Assembly: GCA_945903675.1 (NCBI GenBank)
Contig: CAMDOP010000168.1
Span: 1 to 7,145 of the forward strand
From: Crenothrix polyspora
GTDB lineage: Bacteria; Pseudomonadota; Gammaproteobacteria; Methylococcales; Methylomonadaceae
DNA: 7,145 nt
Direction: 5' to 3'
Shown here in pieces: positions 1 to 6,343 of this stretch; position 1 is the stretch's first letter, and every line of letters begins with the position of its first letter. Below the pieces are notes generated by a model. That model was not told where the DNA came from, made no database searches, and worked only from the letters and a program-made list of their open reading frames with translations. The translations under genes and the position numbers were made by a program.

Positions 1-48
1 GGCTGTTCTTTCTTCTACATCGAATAATCCGGGTTGGCGGTGTTTCAT
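1..48 (-). CDS. IS5-family transposase, N-terminal fragment (cut by window edge)
   Basis: Reading the minus strand from the ATG at 48 gives 16 codons before the edge: MKHRQPGLFDVEERTA. The core QPGLFDVEER resembles the start of a large group of IS5-family DDE transposases, which typically open with (K)QPGFFDVEERL. The protein would cut and paste its own element. Only the extreme N-terminus is visible, so neither the catalytic residues nor the integrity of the gene can be judged. The start is chosen because it reproduces the usual family beginning; a weak purine stretch (GAGAA) lies upstream. Family assignment is from recognition of this short motif and is an inference. Confidence 0.62.
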   Translation of the reverse strand, partial: MKHRQPGLFDVEERTA

Positions 49-152
49 AGGGCATTTCTCTAACAGTAGGCTTGCCGTTATTATCTCATTTTACTCATCA
101 TTGTTTCTTGTTTATAGATTAGGGAATATTGGTACAATTTTTAGAGATGTCC
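1..152 (-). mobile_element. Probable end of an IS5-family insertion sequence
   Basis: About 100 bp precede the transposase start, as expected for the left end of an IS5-family element. On the minus strand the segment beginning at 152 reads GGACATCTCTAAAAATTG and is proposed as the terminal inverted repeat, because IS5-family ends often begin with GG and lie at this distance. The other end is outside the window, so the repeat cannot be paired and no target duplication can be confirmed (the flank reads TATAG). The boundary at 152 is therefore a guess; the presence of an element is better supported than its exact edge. Confidence 0.4.
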
Positions 153-314
153 TATAGATGATGTAGTACTTGCTTCAATGACACCTTGGTCATTTACGCT
201 TAGTACTAACCACAAAGTTTATCGAGGATTTTTTATGACTGACTATCATTAATCATGAAAGTGACTTCTGCTCTCTTTAAATAAAGCGATTGCTACCTTA
301 AGCTAATGACTTTT
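153..314. other. Non-coding stretch between IS end and operon
   Basis: No credible gene is seen here. Apart from the nested inverted repeat at 164-208, there is only a GAGGA-like motif before an ATG at about 234, which opens a reading frame of five codons. A short CTTTA/TAAAG pairing near 277-288 has a two-base loop and no following T-run, so no intrinsic terminator for the minus-strand operon can be identified. Confidence 0.5.
164..208. repeat. Nested imperfect inverted repeat downstream of the operon
   Basis: Outer arms TAGTACT (164-170) and AGTACTA (202-208) pair perfectly. Inner arms AATGAC (177-182) and GTCATT (189-194) also pair perfectly around a 6 nt loop. The two stems are separated by an internal loop of 6 and 7 nt. 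It lies about 107 nt beyond the stop of the LuxR-type gene and close to the inferred IS end. No T-run follows it on either strand, so it is not a standard intrinsic terminator. It may be a transcript 3' structure, a protein site or chance. Confidence 0.4.
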
Positions 315-938
315 TTATCTCTGTCCATCGTTCAATATAAGAGCTAGCTGCAGCCTATCTTTAACACCTAATGTTATAAAACAGGCAGATATATGAGCTT
401 TCACAGTTCGTTCTGTGATATTTAAATTTCGAGCGATTCCTTTATTAGTCAACCCTTCTGACACTTGCTTGGCAACTTGCTGTTCTCGTGGCGACAGTTT
501 AGCCAATCGATTGGCAACATTCTCTGAACTTTCAGAAACAATTTTTCTACTAGTAGCAATCAGATATTGAAGCATTTCACTGCCAACCCAAACACTGCCA
601 TTTACCACCACAGACCTTACCTGCACTAACACTTTAGATGAACTATATGCATGACAATAGCCCAATACTCCGACACTCAAAACGTTAGCAGCTTCTTCTT
701 GACTAGGCGCATTGGATAATACTACAACCCTAGCAAGACGCTTAATTGCATAGATATCTCTCAAACTATCCATCAACCATTTACTGCCATCACTTCCAAT
801 ATGCAACCAAATAATAGTAGAATTATTGATAGGTAATTGAGCATCAGCTACTGAGGAGTAAGACCCTATCTTTGGAAAAGCTTTGAGCCAATTCGGATTT
901 GAAATATTCGAGCTTGTTATGATTAAATTTTTAACCAT
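315..938 (-). CDS. LuxR-type transcription regulator with a phosphorylation-deficient receiver-like domain
   Basis: This 207-residue protein has the layout of a NarL/LuxR response regulator. Residues about 145-205 form a LuxR helix-turn-helix: LSPREQQVAKQVSEGL, then NKGIARNLNITERTVKAHI with the recognition helix. The first 125 or so residues have alternating hydrophobic strands like a receiver (NLIITSS, STIIWLHIG, VVVLSNA) but lack the N-terminal acidic pair. The strand that should end in the phosphorylated Asp reads WLHIG. It therefore probably acts without phosphotransfer, through another ligand or partner, or constitutively. The start lies 3 nt after the stop of the membrane fusion protein gene, so the two are almost certainly cotranscribed. 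A role in controlling the secretion operon or its adhesin is inferred from position only. Confidence 0.88.
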   Translation of the reverse strand: MVKNLIITSSNISNPNWLKAFPKIGSYSSVADAQLPINNSTIIWLHIGSDGSKWLMDSLRDIYAIKRLARVVVLSNAPSQEEAANVLSVGVLGYCHAYSSSKVLVQVRSVVVNGSVWVGSEMLQYLIATSRKIVSESSENVANRLAKLSPREQQVAKQVSEGLTNKGIARNLNITERTVKAHISACFITLGVKDRLQLALILNDGQR

Positions 939-941
939 CTA

Positions 942-2354
942 TTATCTTTCTGTAAACGCATAAGCTTTTGCTTTTAATACTGGCTTCAATAAATACGATA
1001 AAACAGTTTTTTTACCTGTCATAATATCAACCTGAGCGGCCATTCCCGGTATAATCGGAAGTTGAGGGCCTAAACTAGATTTCACAGTACGCACCCTAAC
1101 AATGTAATAAGCATTGCCTTTTTCATCGACTTGCGAATCTGCTGCAACGCCAATAACATTGGCCTCGAGTGTCCCATATATCGTGTAATCATAAGCAGTC
1201 AGTTTTACGTTCGCATGCTGATTTAAAGCGATGAATGCAATATCCTTTAGCTGCACTTTAGTCTCTAACACTAGAGCATCATCACTGGGGATAATCTCCA
1301 GAACATCTTTACCCGGCTGAATAACACCGCCTATCGTATTAACATATAAGCGACTTATTACACCATTAACAGGAGATTTTAAGGTTGATTGAATTACTTT
1401 ATCGTTTAATGCGACACGTGTTTCGGAGATACTATTTAATTTTGCTGTCGTTTCAGATAGCTCTTCGTTGATCTTACTAAGGGCAGTCTGCTTGGTTTCA
1501 TTGATTTTACGTTCAGCTTCTGCAATCGCAGACTTTACCTGACCAATACTAGCCTGAGCCTGATTTTGTTCTCCCCGTAAACTTTCGGCACTTTGTTCAA
1601 GATGCAGCAAATCTACTTCAGACACTGCGCCGGTTTGTTGCAAAGGTTTAGTTATTTCTATTTCCCTATCAACCAATTTCAACCCTCTAGTTGCCTGTCC
1701 CAGTTTAGCAAGGGTTTGAGACAACTCACTTTGTCTCTGCATAAGCTCATCCTTGGCCATTCCAATTTGTGACTCCAATGCATTCTTACTTGATAAATAT
1801 AAACTATTCTCTTGAGCATATATCTTTGGATCATCTTGCTGTATATGCATTGGTAATTCAAAAGGTTTATCGCTTGCAAATGCTTGTAGTCTTGCCTGTT
1901 TAGCCACCAAGGAAATATATTGTGTTTGATTTTCTCGTAAAGAAGATATGGCTCTAGTTTCATCTATACGTACCAAAGGGTCGCCTACTTTAACTAATTG
2001 ACCAACACGCACCAATAGTTCTGAAATAATACCACCATCAAAAGATTGAATTATCTGAACTTGCTTTGACGGAATGACTTTACCTTCACCTTGCGTGACC
2101 TCATCAACCCGAGTAATGGCAGACCATAGTAATAACACACCTAAAACACCACCCACACTGTAGAGTATTTTTTTTGCCCGTAAGGTTTCTTGCTCCTTTA
2201 TTTCATTATCGGCTTCATCTTCCCATGGGTGATCTTCTTCGGTTTTAGTCGGCGCCCACTTTTCCAGAAACTGGTGGACTGGCTTGGTAATCCAAGCACG
2301 ATCCTTAAAGAAAAAATGTGCTTTACTAAGTGCAGTAAAGAGCCTTTGACTCAT
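942..2354 (-). CDS. HlyD/LapC-type membrane fusion protein of a type I secretion system
   Basis: This 470-residue periplasmic adaptor would link an inner-membrane ABC exporter to a TolC-like outer-membrane channel. A cytoplasmic N-terminus of about 60 residues is followed by one membrane segment at roughly 63-81 (ILYSVGGVLGVLLLWSAI). Next come a lipoyl-like half (about 98-131, FDGGIISELLV and VGDPLVRID), a long alpha-helical hairpin rich in E, Q, K and L (about 136-320), then the returning lipoyl half and beta-barrel (SPVNGVISRLYVNTIGGVIQPG). The C-terminal stretch IPGMAAQVDIMTGKKTVLSYLL matches the HlyD family signature. Length is normal for the type I HlyD family. The ATG overlaps the exporter's TGA by 4 nt (ATGA), indicating translational coupling. 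It is likely the direct partner of that exporter; the substrate is not in the window. Confidence 0.95.
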   Translation of the reverse strand: MSQRLFTALSKAHFFFKDRAWITKPVHQFLEKWAPTKTEEDHPWEDEADNEIKEQETLRAKKILYSVGGVLGVLLLWSAITRVDEVTQGEGKVIPSKQVQIIQSFDGGIISELLVRVGQLVKVGDPLVRIDETRAISSLRENQTQYISLVAKQARLQAFASDKPFELPMHIQQDDPKIYAQENSLYLSSKNALESQIGMAKDELMQRQSELSQTLAKLGQATRGLKLVDREIEITKPLQQTGAVSEVDLLHLEQSAESLRGEQNQAQASIGQVKSAIAEAERKINETKQTALSKINEELSETTAKLNSISETRVALNDKVIQSTLKSPVNGVISRLYVNTIGGVIQPGKDVLEIIPSDDALVLETKVQLKDIAFIALNQHANVKLTAYDYTIYGTLEANVIGVAADSQVDEKGNAYYIVRVRTVKSSLGPQLPIIPGMAAQVDIMTGKKTVLSYLLKPVLKAKAYAFTER

Positions 2355-4513
2355 GATGATTTACCTATATTTCCACTGCGAAGCGCCTCAATTACTTGCT
2401 CTTTCGCTCCATTAGCAACTATTTTGCCATTATCAATCACAAGAATTCTATCGACTAAATCAAACAATGAAGATCGATGTGTATTTAACAAAAGTGTTTT
2501 GTTAGCAGTAGCTTCTTTTAACCGACTTTTAACAATTTCCTCACCTGAATGATCCATAGCACTAGTTGGCTCATCCAGTATGATAATACAAGGATTTCCG
2601 ATCATCGCGCGAGCAATGCCGACGCCTTGCCTCTGCCCTCCTGATAGCGTTTCACCCCGCTCACCTACTAGCATATCAAAACCATTGGGATGCATATTGA
2701 CGAATTCATCTATCCCCCCCATTCTTGAAGCTTCGAGCACTTGATCATCCTTAACATGTGGATTAGACATCGTTATATTTTCGCGCATAGAGCCATAAAA
2801 CAAATGCGTATCTTGCTGAACATAAGCAATACTACGTCTAAGTTCAGCTGGATCAATTTGCCGCGAATCAATACCGTCAATTAAAATAGCACCTGAAGTG
2901 GGGAGATATAACCCTAAAATCAGTTTTTGCAGCGTGCTCTTACCTGAACCCATCCGCCCCAAAATACCCACATGTTCACCAGCACTAATTTTGAAAGATA
3001 CGTCCTTAAGAGCGTTAACTTCACTTCCAGGATATTTGAAAGAAACCTCACGAAATTCAATAGTTCCAACAAAATTTGACCGTGACAAGAAATTAGAATC
3101 ATCAGGTCGCTCTGTTGGCTTATTCATTATGCCTTCGAGCGATGTCAATGAGGTGGATGCATTATGAAACTGCGTCATTAAACCCGCACTTTGTGCAATG
3201 GGAGCCAGAGCTCTGCCCGCCAACATCGTACAGGCTATCAGTCCACCCATAGTCAAATCACCTTCAATTACCAGATAAACACCAAGTAATACCAAGATCA
3301 CATTGACTATTTGTTGCAACCCATTAACACCATTGTTAATTGAATTGGATAGTAATTTTAATTTGCCACTGACTTCAGTTAAATAGGTGGCACTTTTCTC
3401 CCATTTACGTTGCATATATCCTTCAATACCCAAGGCCTTAATGGTTTCTAATCCAACCAAGCTCTCAATTAAAGTTGCATTTCTAATAGCGCCGACACGA
3501 AACATTGTTTCCGATAATTCGTGCATTTTAGTTTGCACGCTAAATGAATACAGCAACATAATGACTGCACCAATGATCACAGGCATAACCATTGGCCAAG
3601 CAATCCAAGCAATAACGCCTAAAAAGATAAGTGCGAAGGGAATATCAATCAATGCTGTAATAGTGGCAGATGTTATAAAGTCTCGAACGGTTTCAAAGGA
3701 TCTTAAGTTGGACGAAAATGATCCAACTGAACTGGGACGATGTTCCAACCGTGTACCTAATACTTGCTCCATAATGCGCCCAGACAGCTTTATATCAACC
3801 CGATGACTGGCCCAATCTAAAAAATATCCACGCATGGTACGCAAAATAACATCAGCACAAATAATCAAAACAACACCGATCACCAAAACCCATAATGTTT
3901 CGATTGAGCGATTAGGTAAAATTCGATCATATACATTCATTGTAAAGATCGGCATTGCCAGAGCAAACAAATTAATTAAAAATGCCGCAAACATAATGTC
4001 ACGATAAATACCTGAATTTTCAGCTAACGTACCCCAGAACCAGTGCTTAAGTCGAACCCTACCCACTTTTGGTGCTCTTTTATCATAAGAAAACTGGGGC
4101 TTTATTACAACTGCATAACCCGTATATTGTGAGGCTAACTCTTCCACAGTAAACAGGACTTCAGCATCACTTAACTCAGGCAAAACCACACGTATATTTT
4201 TCTTGTCGACATCCCAATCCAAAAGTACGCAAGCCTCTTCATTTTTCAATAAAAGAATGCAAGGGATATGTTCACTACGAATTGCCTTCAGAGGCTTTTT
4301 TAGTATTGTACTAACTAGATTTGCTCGTGCAGCCGCTCTCTTTACTATCGCCGGCGTCATTCGTCCAGTTCCTAATGGCAACCCTGAAGTTAAAGAATCT
4401 CTACTAACTACCACACCGGAGAGTCGGCAAATAATTAATAAACATTCCAATAAGCTATCTAACTTATCTTCTTTGTCTTCCAATGCAGCATTTATCGTTT
4501 CATTAACTTCCAT
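2351..4513 (-). CDS. Type I secretion ABC exporter (permease-ATPase), LapB/LssB-like, with degenerate C39 domain
   Basis: This 720-residue fused permease-ATPase should energise export of a type I substrate across the inner membrane. Residues about 15-140 form a C39-peptidase-like domain. By my hand alignment Ser20 occupies the catalytic Cys position and the catalytic His is also absent, so it should bind rather than cleave substrate. Several membrane helices lie at about 172-440. The nucleotide-binding domain (about 485-715) is intact: Walker A GRMGSGKST 519-527, Q-loop YVQQD, signature LSGGQRQG 623-630, Walker B IIILDEPTSAMD 643-654 with Glu648, and switch His679. This layout is that of LapB/LssB exporters, which in known systems secrete giant RTX adhesins without leader cleavage. 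It starts 28 nt after the cyclic-di-GMP enzyme gene, with a weak AGG ribosome site, and overlaps the fusion protein gene by 4 nt. Confidence 0.95.
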   Translation of the reverse strand: MEVNETINAALEDKEDKLDSLLECLLIICRLSGVVVSRDSLTSGLPLGTGRMTPAIVKRAAARANLVSTILKKPLKAIRSEHIPCILLLKNEEACVLLDWDVDKKNIRVVLPELSDAEVLFTVEELASQYTGYAVVIKPQFSYDKRAPKVGRVRLKHWFWGTLAENSGIYRDIMFAAFLINLFALAMPIFTMNVYDRILPNRSIETLWVLVIGVVLIICADVILRTMRGYFLDWASHRVDIKLSGRIMEQVLGTRLEHRPSSVGSFSSNLRSFETVRDFITSATITALIDIPFALIFLGVIAWIAWPMVMPVIIGAVIMLLYSFSVQTKMHELSETMFRVGAIRNATLIESLVGLETIKALGIEGYMQRKWEKSATYLTEVSGKLKLLSNSINNGVNGLQQIVNVILVLLGVYLVIEGDLTMGGLIACTMLAGRALAPIAQSAGLMTQFHNASTSLTSLEGIMNKPTERPDDSNFLSRSNFVGTIEFREVSFKYPGSEVNALKDVSFKISAGEHVGILGRMGSGKSTLQKLILGLYLPTSGAILIDGIDSRQIDPAELRRSIAYVQQDTHLFYGSMRENITMSNPHVKDDQVLEASRMGGIDEFVNMHPNGFDMLVGERGETLSGGQRQGVGIARAMIGNPCIIILDEPTSAMDHSGEEIVKSRLKEATANKTLLLNTHRSSLFDLVDRILVIDNGKIVANGAKEQVIEALRSGNIGKSS

Positions 4514-4541
4514 AAATCAACCTAACTTCTAATTCGTTTAA

Positions 4542-6188
4542 TTAATAATCCAAGCTTGAAACACTAATGCAATTGCGACCCATATTTTTTGATTTATACA
4601 ATGCATCATCTGCCAATCTGAATAATATCAACTCATCTACACCATGATCGGGATAAAGAACTATACCCATGCTACAAGTTATATAAATACTATGACCATC
4701 TATTTGAAACACTTCTTCGAATGCTGATCTAATTTTGTTTGCTATTAAAGTCGCATTTGAAACGGAATCAATATCAGGCAATAAAATAATAAATTCATCC
4801 CCGCCAACCCGACAAATAGTATCGCTACAACGCTGTAAAATAAAGGAAGCCCTATTTGAAATCTCCATCAATAGCGTATCACCGACTATGTGGCCAAATC
4901 GATCATTGACCGGTTTAAACTTATCTATGTCAAACGCAATGAGGGCAAACTTAGTCTTGTTACGTGAGGATTTTGCTATTTCTTGACGAACTCGATCTGC
5001 CAATAAACGACGATTAGGCAAGCCTGTCAAATCATCATGCAAAGCCATTGCATGCAAAGCCAAGATTTTTGCTTTAATGATATTACCCTGAGTATTGTCA
5101 GGCTTACCCAACAAACCATGCAACTGATCTTCTTTTTTCTTAGTTTTTGAAATATCTTGAATAATACCCCAAACAATATTACGCCCCTCACTCGTACTAG
5201 TATGACTTGCGTTGAACGTTTGTATCATAATGGGAAATCGAGTGCCGTCTTTGCGTATATATTCCTTTTCATTAGGACCAAAATAACCATAGGCATTAAG
5301 ATCATGCATTTGTTGAATTCCTTGGAACTCATATTCCTTAGGCGTAATGTCCCAAAAAGTAAGCTTGAGAAACTCCTCTTTCGTATATCCGGTATAGTCT
5401 AATAACTGTTTATTGACCATTAGAAACTCACCCGAAAGTTGATCAATCATGGCTATACCAACAGGACTTGATTGAAAGAAATCTTGAAAACGTTCTTCAG
5501 GTTGATGGGGCTTCAACTTACTCGTAAAGTCAAAGCCATAACTAAGATCCCCCTCAAAGCTATCCCTTAGCTTGAGAGCCTCATGCATATTGGCTATTAA
5601 GACTTCAACACAAATAGGATCAAAATGTTTGCCTTTATTAAGCTCAATGTACTGAATGACTTCATTAATATTCCAACTCGGCTTATAGGAGCGTGTCGAT
5701 AAAAGACTATCAAATACATCCGCTATAGCAATGATTTTGGCACTTAAAGGAATGTTATCACCTTTAATTCCACGAGGATACCCAGTACCGTCATACTTTT
5801 CATGATGGCACAATGCAATATTGGCAGCCTCCCTAAGAACAGGGGATTTACTGTCTTTCAGTATATCATGCCCAATTTCGGGATGTTTCTTGATTATATT
5901 AAACTCTTCTTCAGTAAGCGCCCCCGGCTTATAAAGAATATAATCGGGAATTCCAATTTTACCGATATCGTGGCAAGTACTAGCCAACATCAAATCATCT
6001 AACTCTTTTTCAGAGTAGCCTAAATGTCTAGCAATGAGCCCTGAATACTTGGACACTCTAATTATGTGAGCCCCTGTTGCTTTATCCCGGTGGTGTGTTG
6101 CTTTTTGTATGCGTAAAATAGCCTCAATTTCGACTTCATGTTCATTCAATACGTTAAATAAAGTAGAAGTTTCTTTTATTAATTTCAT
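4542..6188 (-). CDS. HD-GYP - PAS - GGDEF cyclic-di-GMP phosphodiesterase/diguanylate cyclase
   Basis: This 548-residue, apparently cytoplasmic protein has no membrane segment. Residues about 25-205 are an HD-GYP phosphodiesterase domain with the expected metal and substrate residues: His41, HDIGKIGIP 73-81, His102, His107, CHHEKYDGTGYP 127-138 and the D(157)VFD(160) pair. A PAS domain with PAC tail spans about 232-347 (SSPVGIAMID, then GIIQDISKTK). A GGDEF cyclase domain spans about 380-545: DDLTGLPNR, DIDKFKPVNDRFGH, intact GGDEF 462-466 and an inhibitory-site RxxD (RCSD 453-456). Both catalytic halves look active, so it could make or degrade cyclic-di-GMP depending on what the PAS senses. 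An in-frame TAG directly precedes the ATG and the next Met is at 68, which fixes the start. It opens the secretion operon. The HD-GYP-first order is less common than PAS-GGDEF followed by a phosphodiesterase domain. Confidence 0.95.
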   Translation of the reverse strand: MKLIKETSTLFNVLNEHEVEIEAILRIQKATHHRDKATGAHIIRVSKYSGLIARHLGYSEKELDDLMLASTCHDIGKIGIPDYILYKPGALTEEEFNIIKKHPEIGHDILKDSKSPVLREAANIALCHHEKYDGTGYPRGIKGDNIPLSAKIIAIADVFDSLLSTRSYKPSWNINEVIQYIELNKGKHFDPICVEVLIANMHEALKLRDSFEGDLSYGFDFTSKLKPHQPEERFQDFFQSSPVGIAMIDQLSGEFLMVNKQLLDYTGYTKEEFLKLTFWDITPKEYEFQGIQQMHDLNAYGYFGPNEKEYIRKDGTRFPIMIQTFNASHTSTSEGRNIVWGIIQDISKTKKKEDQLHGLLGKPDNTQGNIIKAKILALHAMALHDDLTGLPNRRLLADRVRQEIAKSSRNKTKFALIAFDIDKFKPVNDRFGHIVGDTLLMEISNRASFILQRCSDTICRVGGDEFIILLPDIDSVSNATLIANKIRSAFEEVFQIDGHSIYITCSMGIVLYPDHGVDELILFRLADDALYKSKNMGRNCISVSSLDY

Positions 6189-6245
6189 CTATTGCGTTAC
6201 TTGAGTTGCTAATTATAGTTTTAGAAACTAATCAAAAAAGTATAT

Positions 6246-6267
6246 TTTACCCTAGGATAGGGTTAAA
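6246..6267. promoter_or_regulatory. Palindrome, candidate operator
   Basis: Arms TTTACCCTA (6246-6254) and TAGGGTTAAA (6258-6267) are complementary around GGA, with a single extra T in the right arm. It covers the candidate -10 of the minus-strand promoter, a good position for a repressor or activator site. It is the most GC-rich patch in an otherwise AT-rich intergenic region. The binding protein is unknown; the operon's LuxR-type regulator is one candidate by proximity only. Confidence 0.45.
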
Positions 6268-6281
6268 TAAAATATTGTCAA
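6254..6281 (-). promoter_or_regulatory. Candidate sigma-70 promoter for the HD-GYP and secretion operon
   Basis: On the minus strand, a perfect TTGACA (6281-6276) is followed after 16 nt by TATCCT (6259-6254, 4 of 6). This gives a leader of about 60 nt before the ATG at 6188. Its -35 overlaps the opposing promoter's -35 almost base for base, so polymerases should compete. An alternative -10, TATAAT at 6217-6212, has no good -35 at the right distance. Confidence 0.4.
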
Positions 6282-6296
6282 TATGATATTTTATTT
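6265..6296. repeat. AT-rich perfect inverted repeat over the shared -35 region
   Basis: Arms AAATAAAATAT (6265-6275) and ATATTTTATTT (6286-6296) are perfectly complementary over 11 bp around a 10 nt centre. The centre carries TGTCAA, shared by the candidate -35 boxes on both strands. It could be a regulator site or cruciform. Since it is all A and T, chance is more plausible than for the ACCCTA palindrome. Confidence 0.4.
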
Positions 6297-6302
6297 TATA
6301 CT
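6275..6302 (+). promoter_or_regulatory. Candidate sigma-70 promoter for the response regulator
   Basis: TTGTCA at 6275-6280 (5 of 6 to consensus) and TATACT at 6297-6302 (5 of 6) are separated by 16 nt. Transcription would start near 6309, almost on the ATG at 6311, leaving a leader of about 35 nt for the ATG at 6344. This favours 6344 as the translation start. It is a match by eye only. Confidence 0.5.
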
Positions 6303-6343
6303 AGCAATAGATGAACTTAATGTTTATTTTCATAATTAAAAAT

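Larger units (their letters stand above)
6178..6321. repeat. Inverted repeat pair enclosing the divergent promoter region
   Basis: The sequence GCAATAGATGAACTTAAT at 6304-6321 on the plus strand recurs on the minus strand at 6195-6178 as GCAATAGATGAAATTAAT. That is 17 matches of 18, with the first 12 identical. The arms face inward around a 108 bp spacer (6196-6303). Each arm contains a TAG followed by an ATG: the start codon of the HD-GYP gene on one side and the first possible ATG of the response regulator on the other. Possible explanations are an invertible promoter segment, a miniature inverted-repeat element, or a local inverted duplication. No target duplication is apparent. Confidence 0.6.

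Noticed and set aside
240..314. Intrinsic terminator just after the LuxR-type gene
   Set aside because: The only pairing (CTTTA/TAAAG) has a two-base loop and no T-run on the relevant strand.
3387..3806. Plus-strand open frame of 139 codons inside the exporter gene
   Set aside because: Antisense shadow of a well-conserved exporter membrane domain; no family resemblance of its own. The other plus-strand frames within 2190-6002 and the minus-strand alternative frames at 1679-1963 and 2920-3102 are rejected for the same reason.
6212..6217. TATAAT on the minus strand as the main -10 of the operon
   Set aside because: Perfect -10 but no acceptable -35 at 16-18 nt, and the transcript would start only about 17 nt before the ATG; kept only as an alternative.
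6311..6343. Hydrophobic N-terminal extension (MNLMFIFIIKN) of the response regulator as a signal or membrane anchor
   Set aside because: Only 11 residues, encoded in AT-rich DNA directly after a TAG and almost on the predicted transcription start; the family begins at the following Met.
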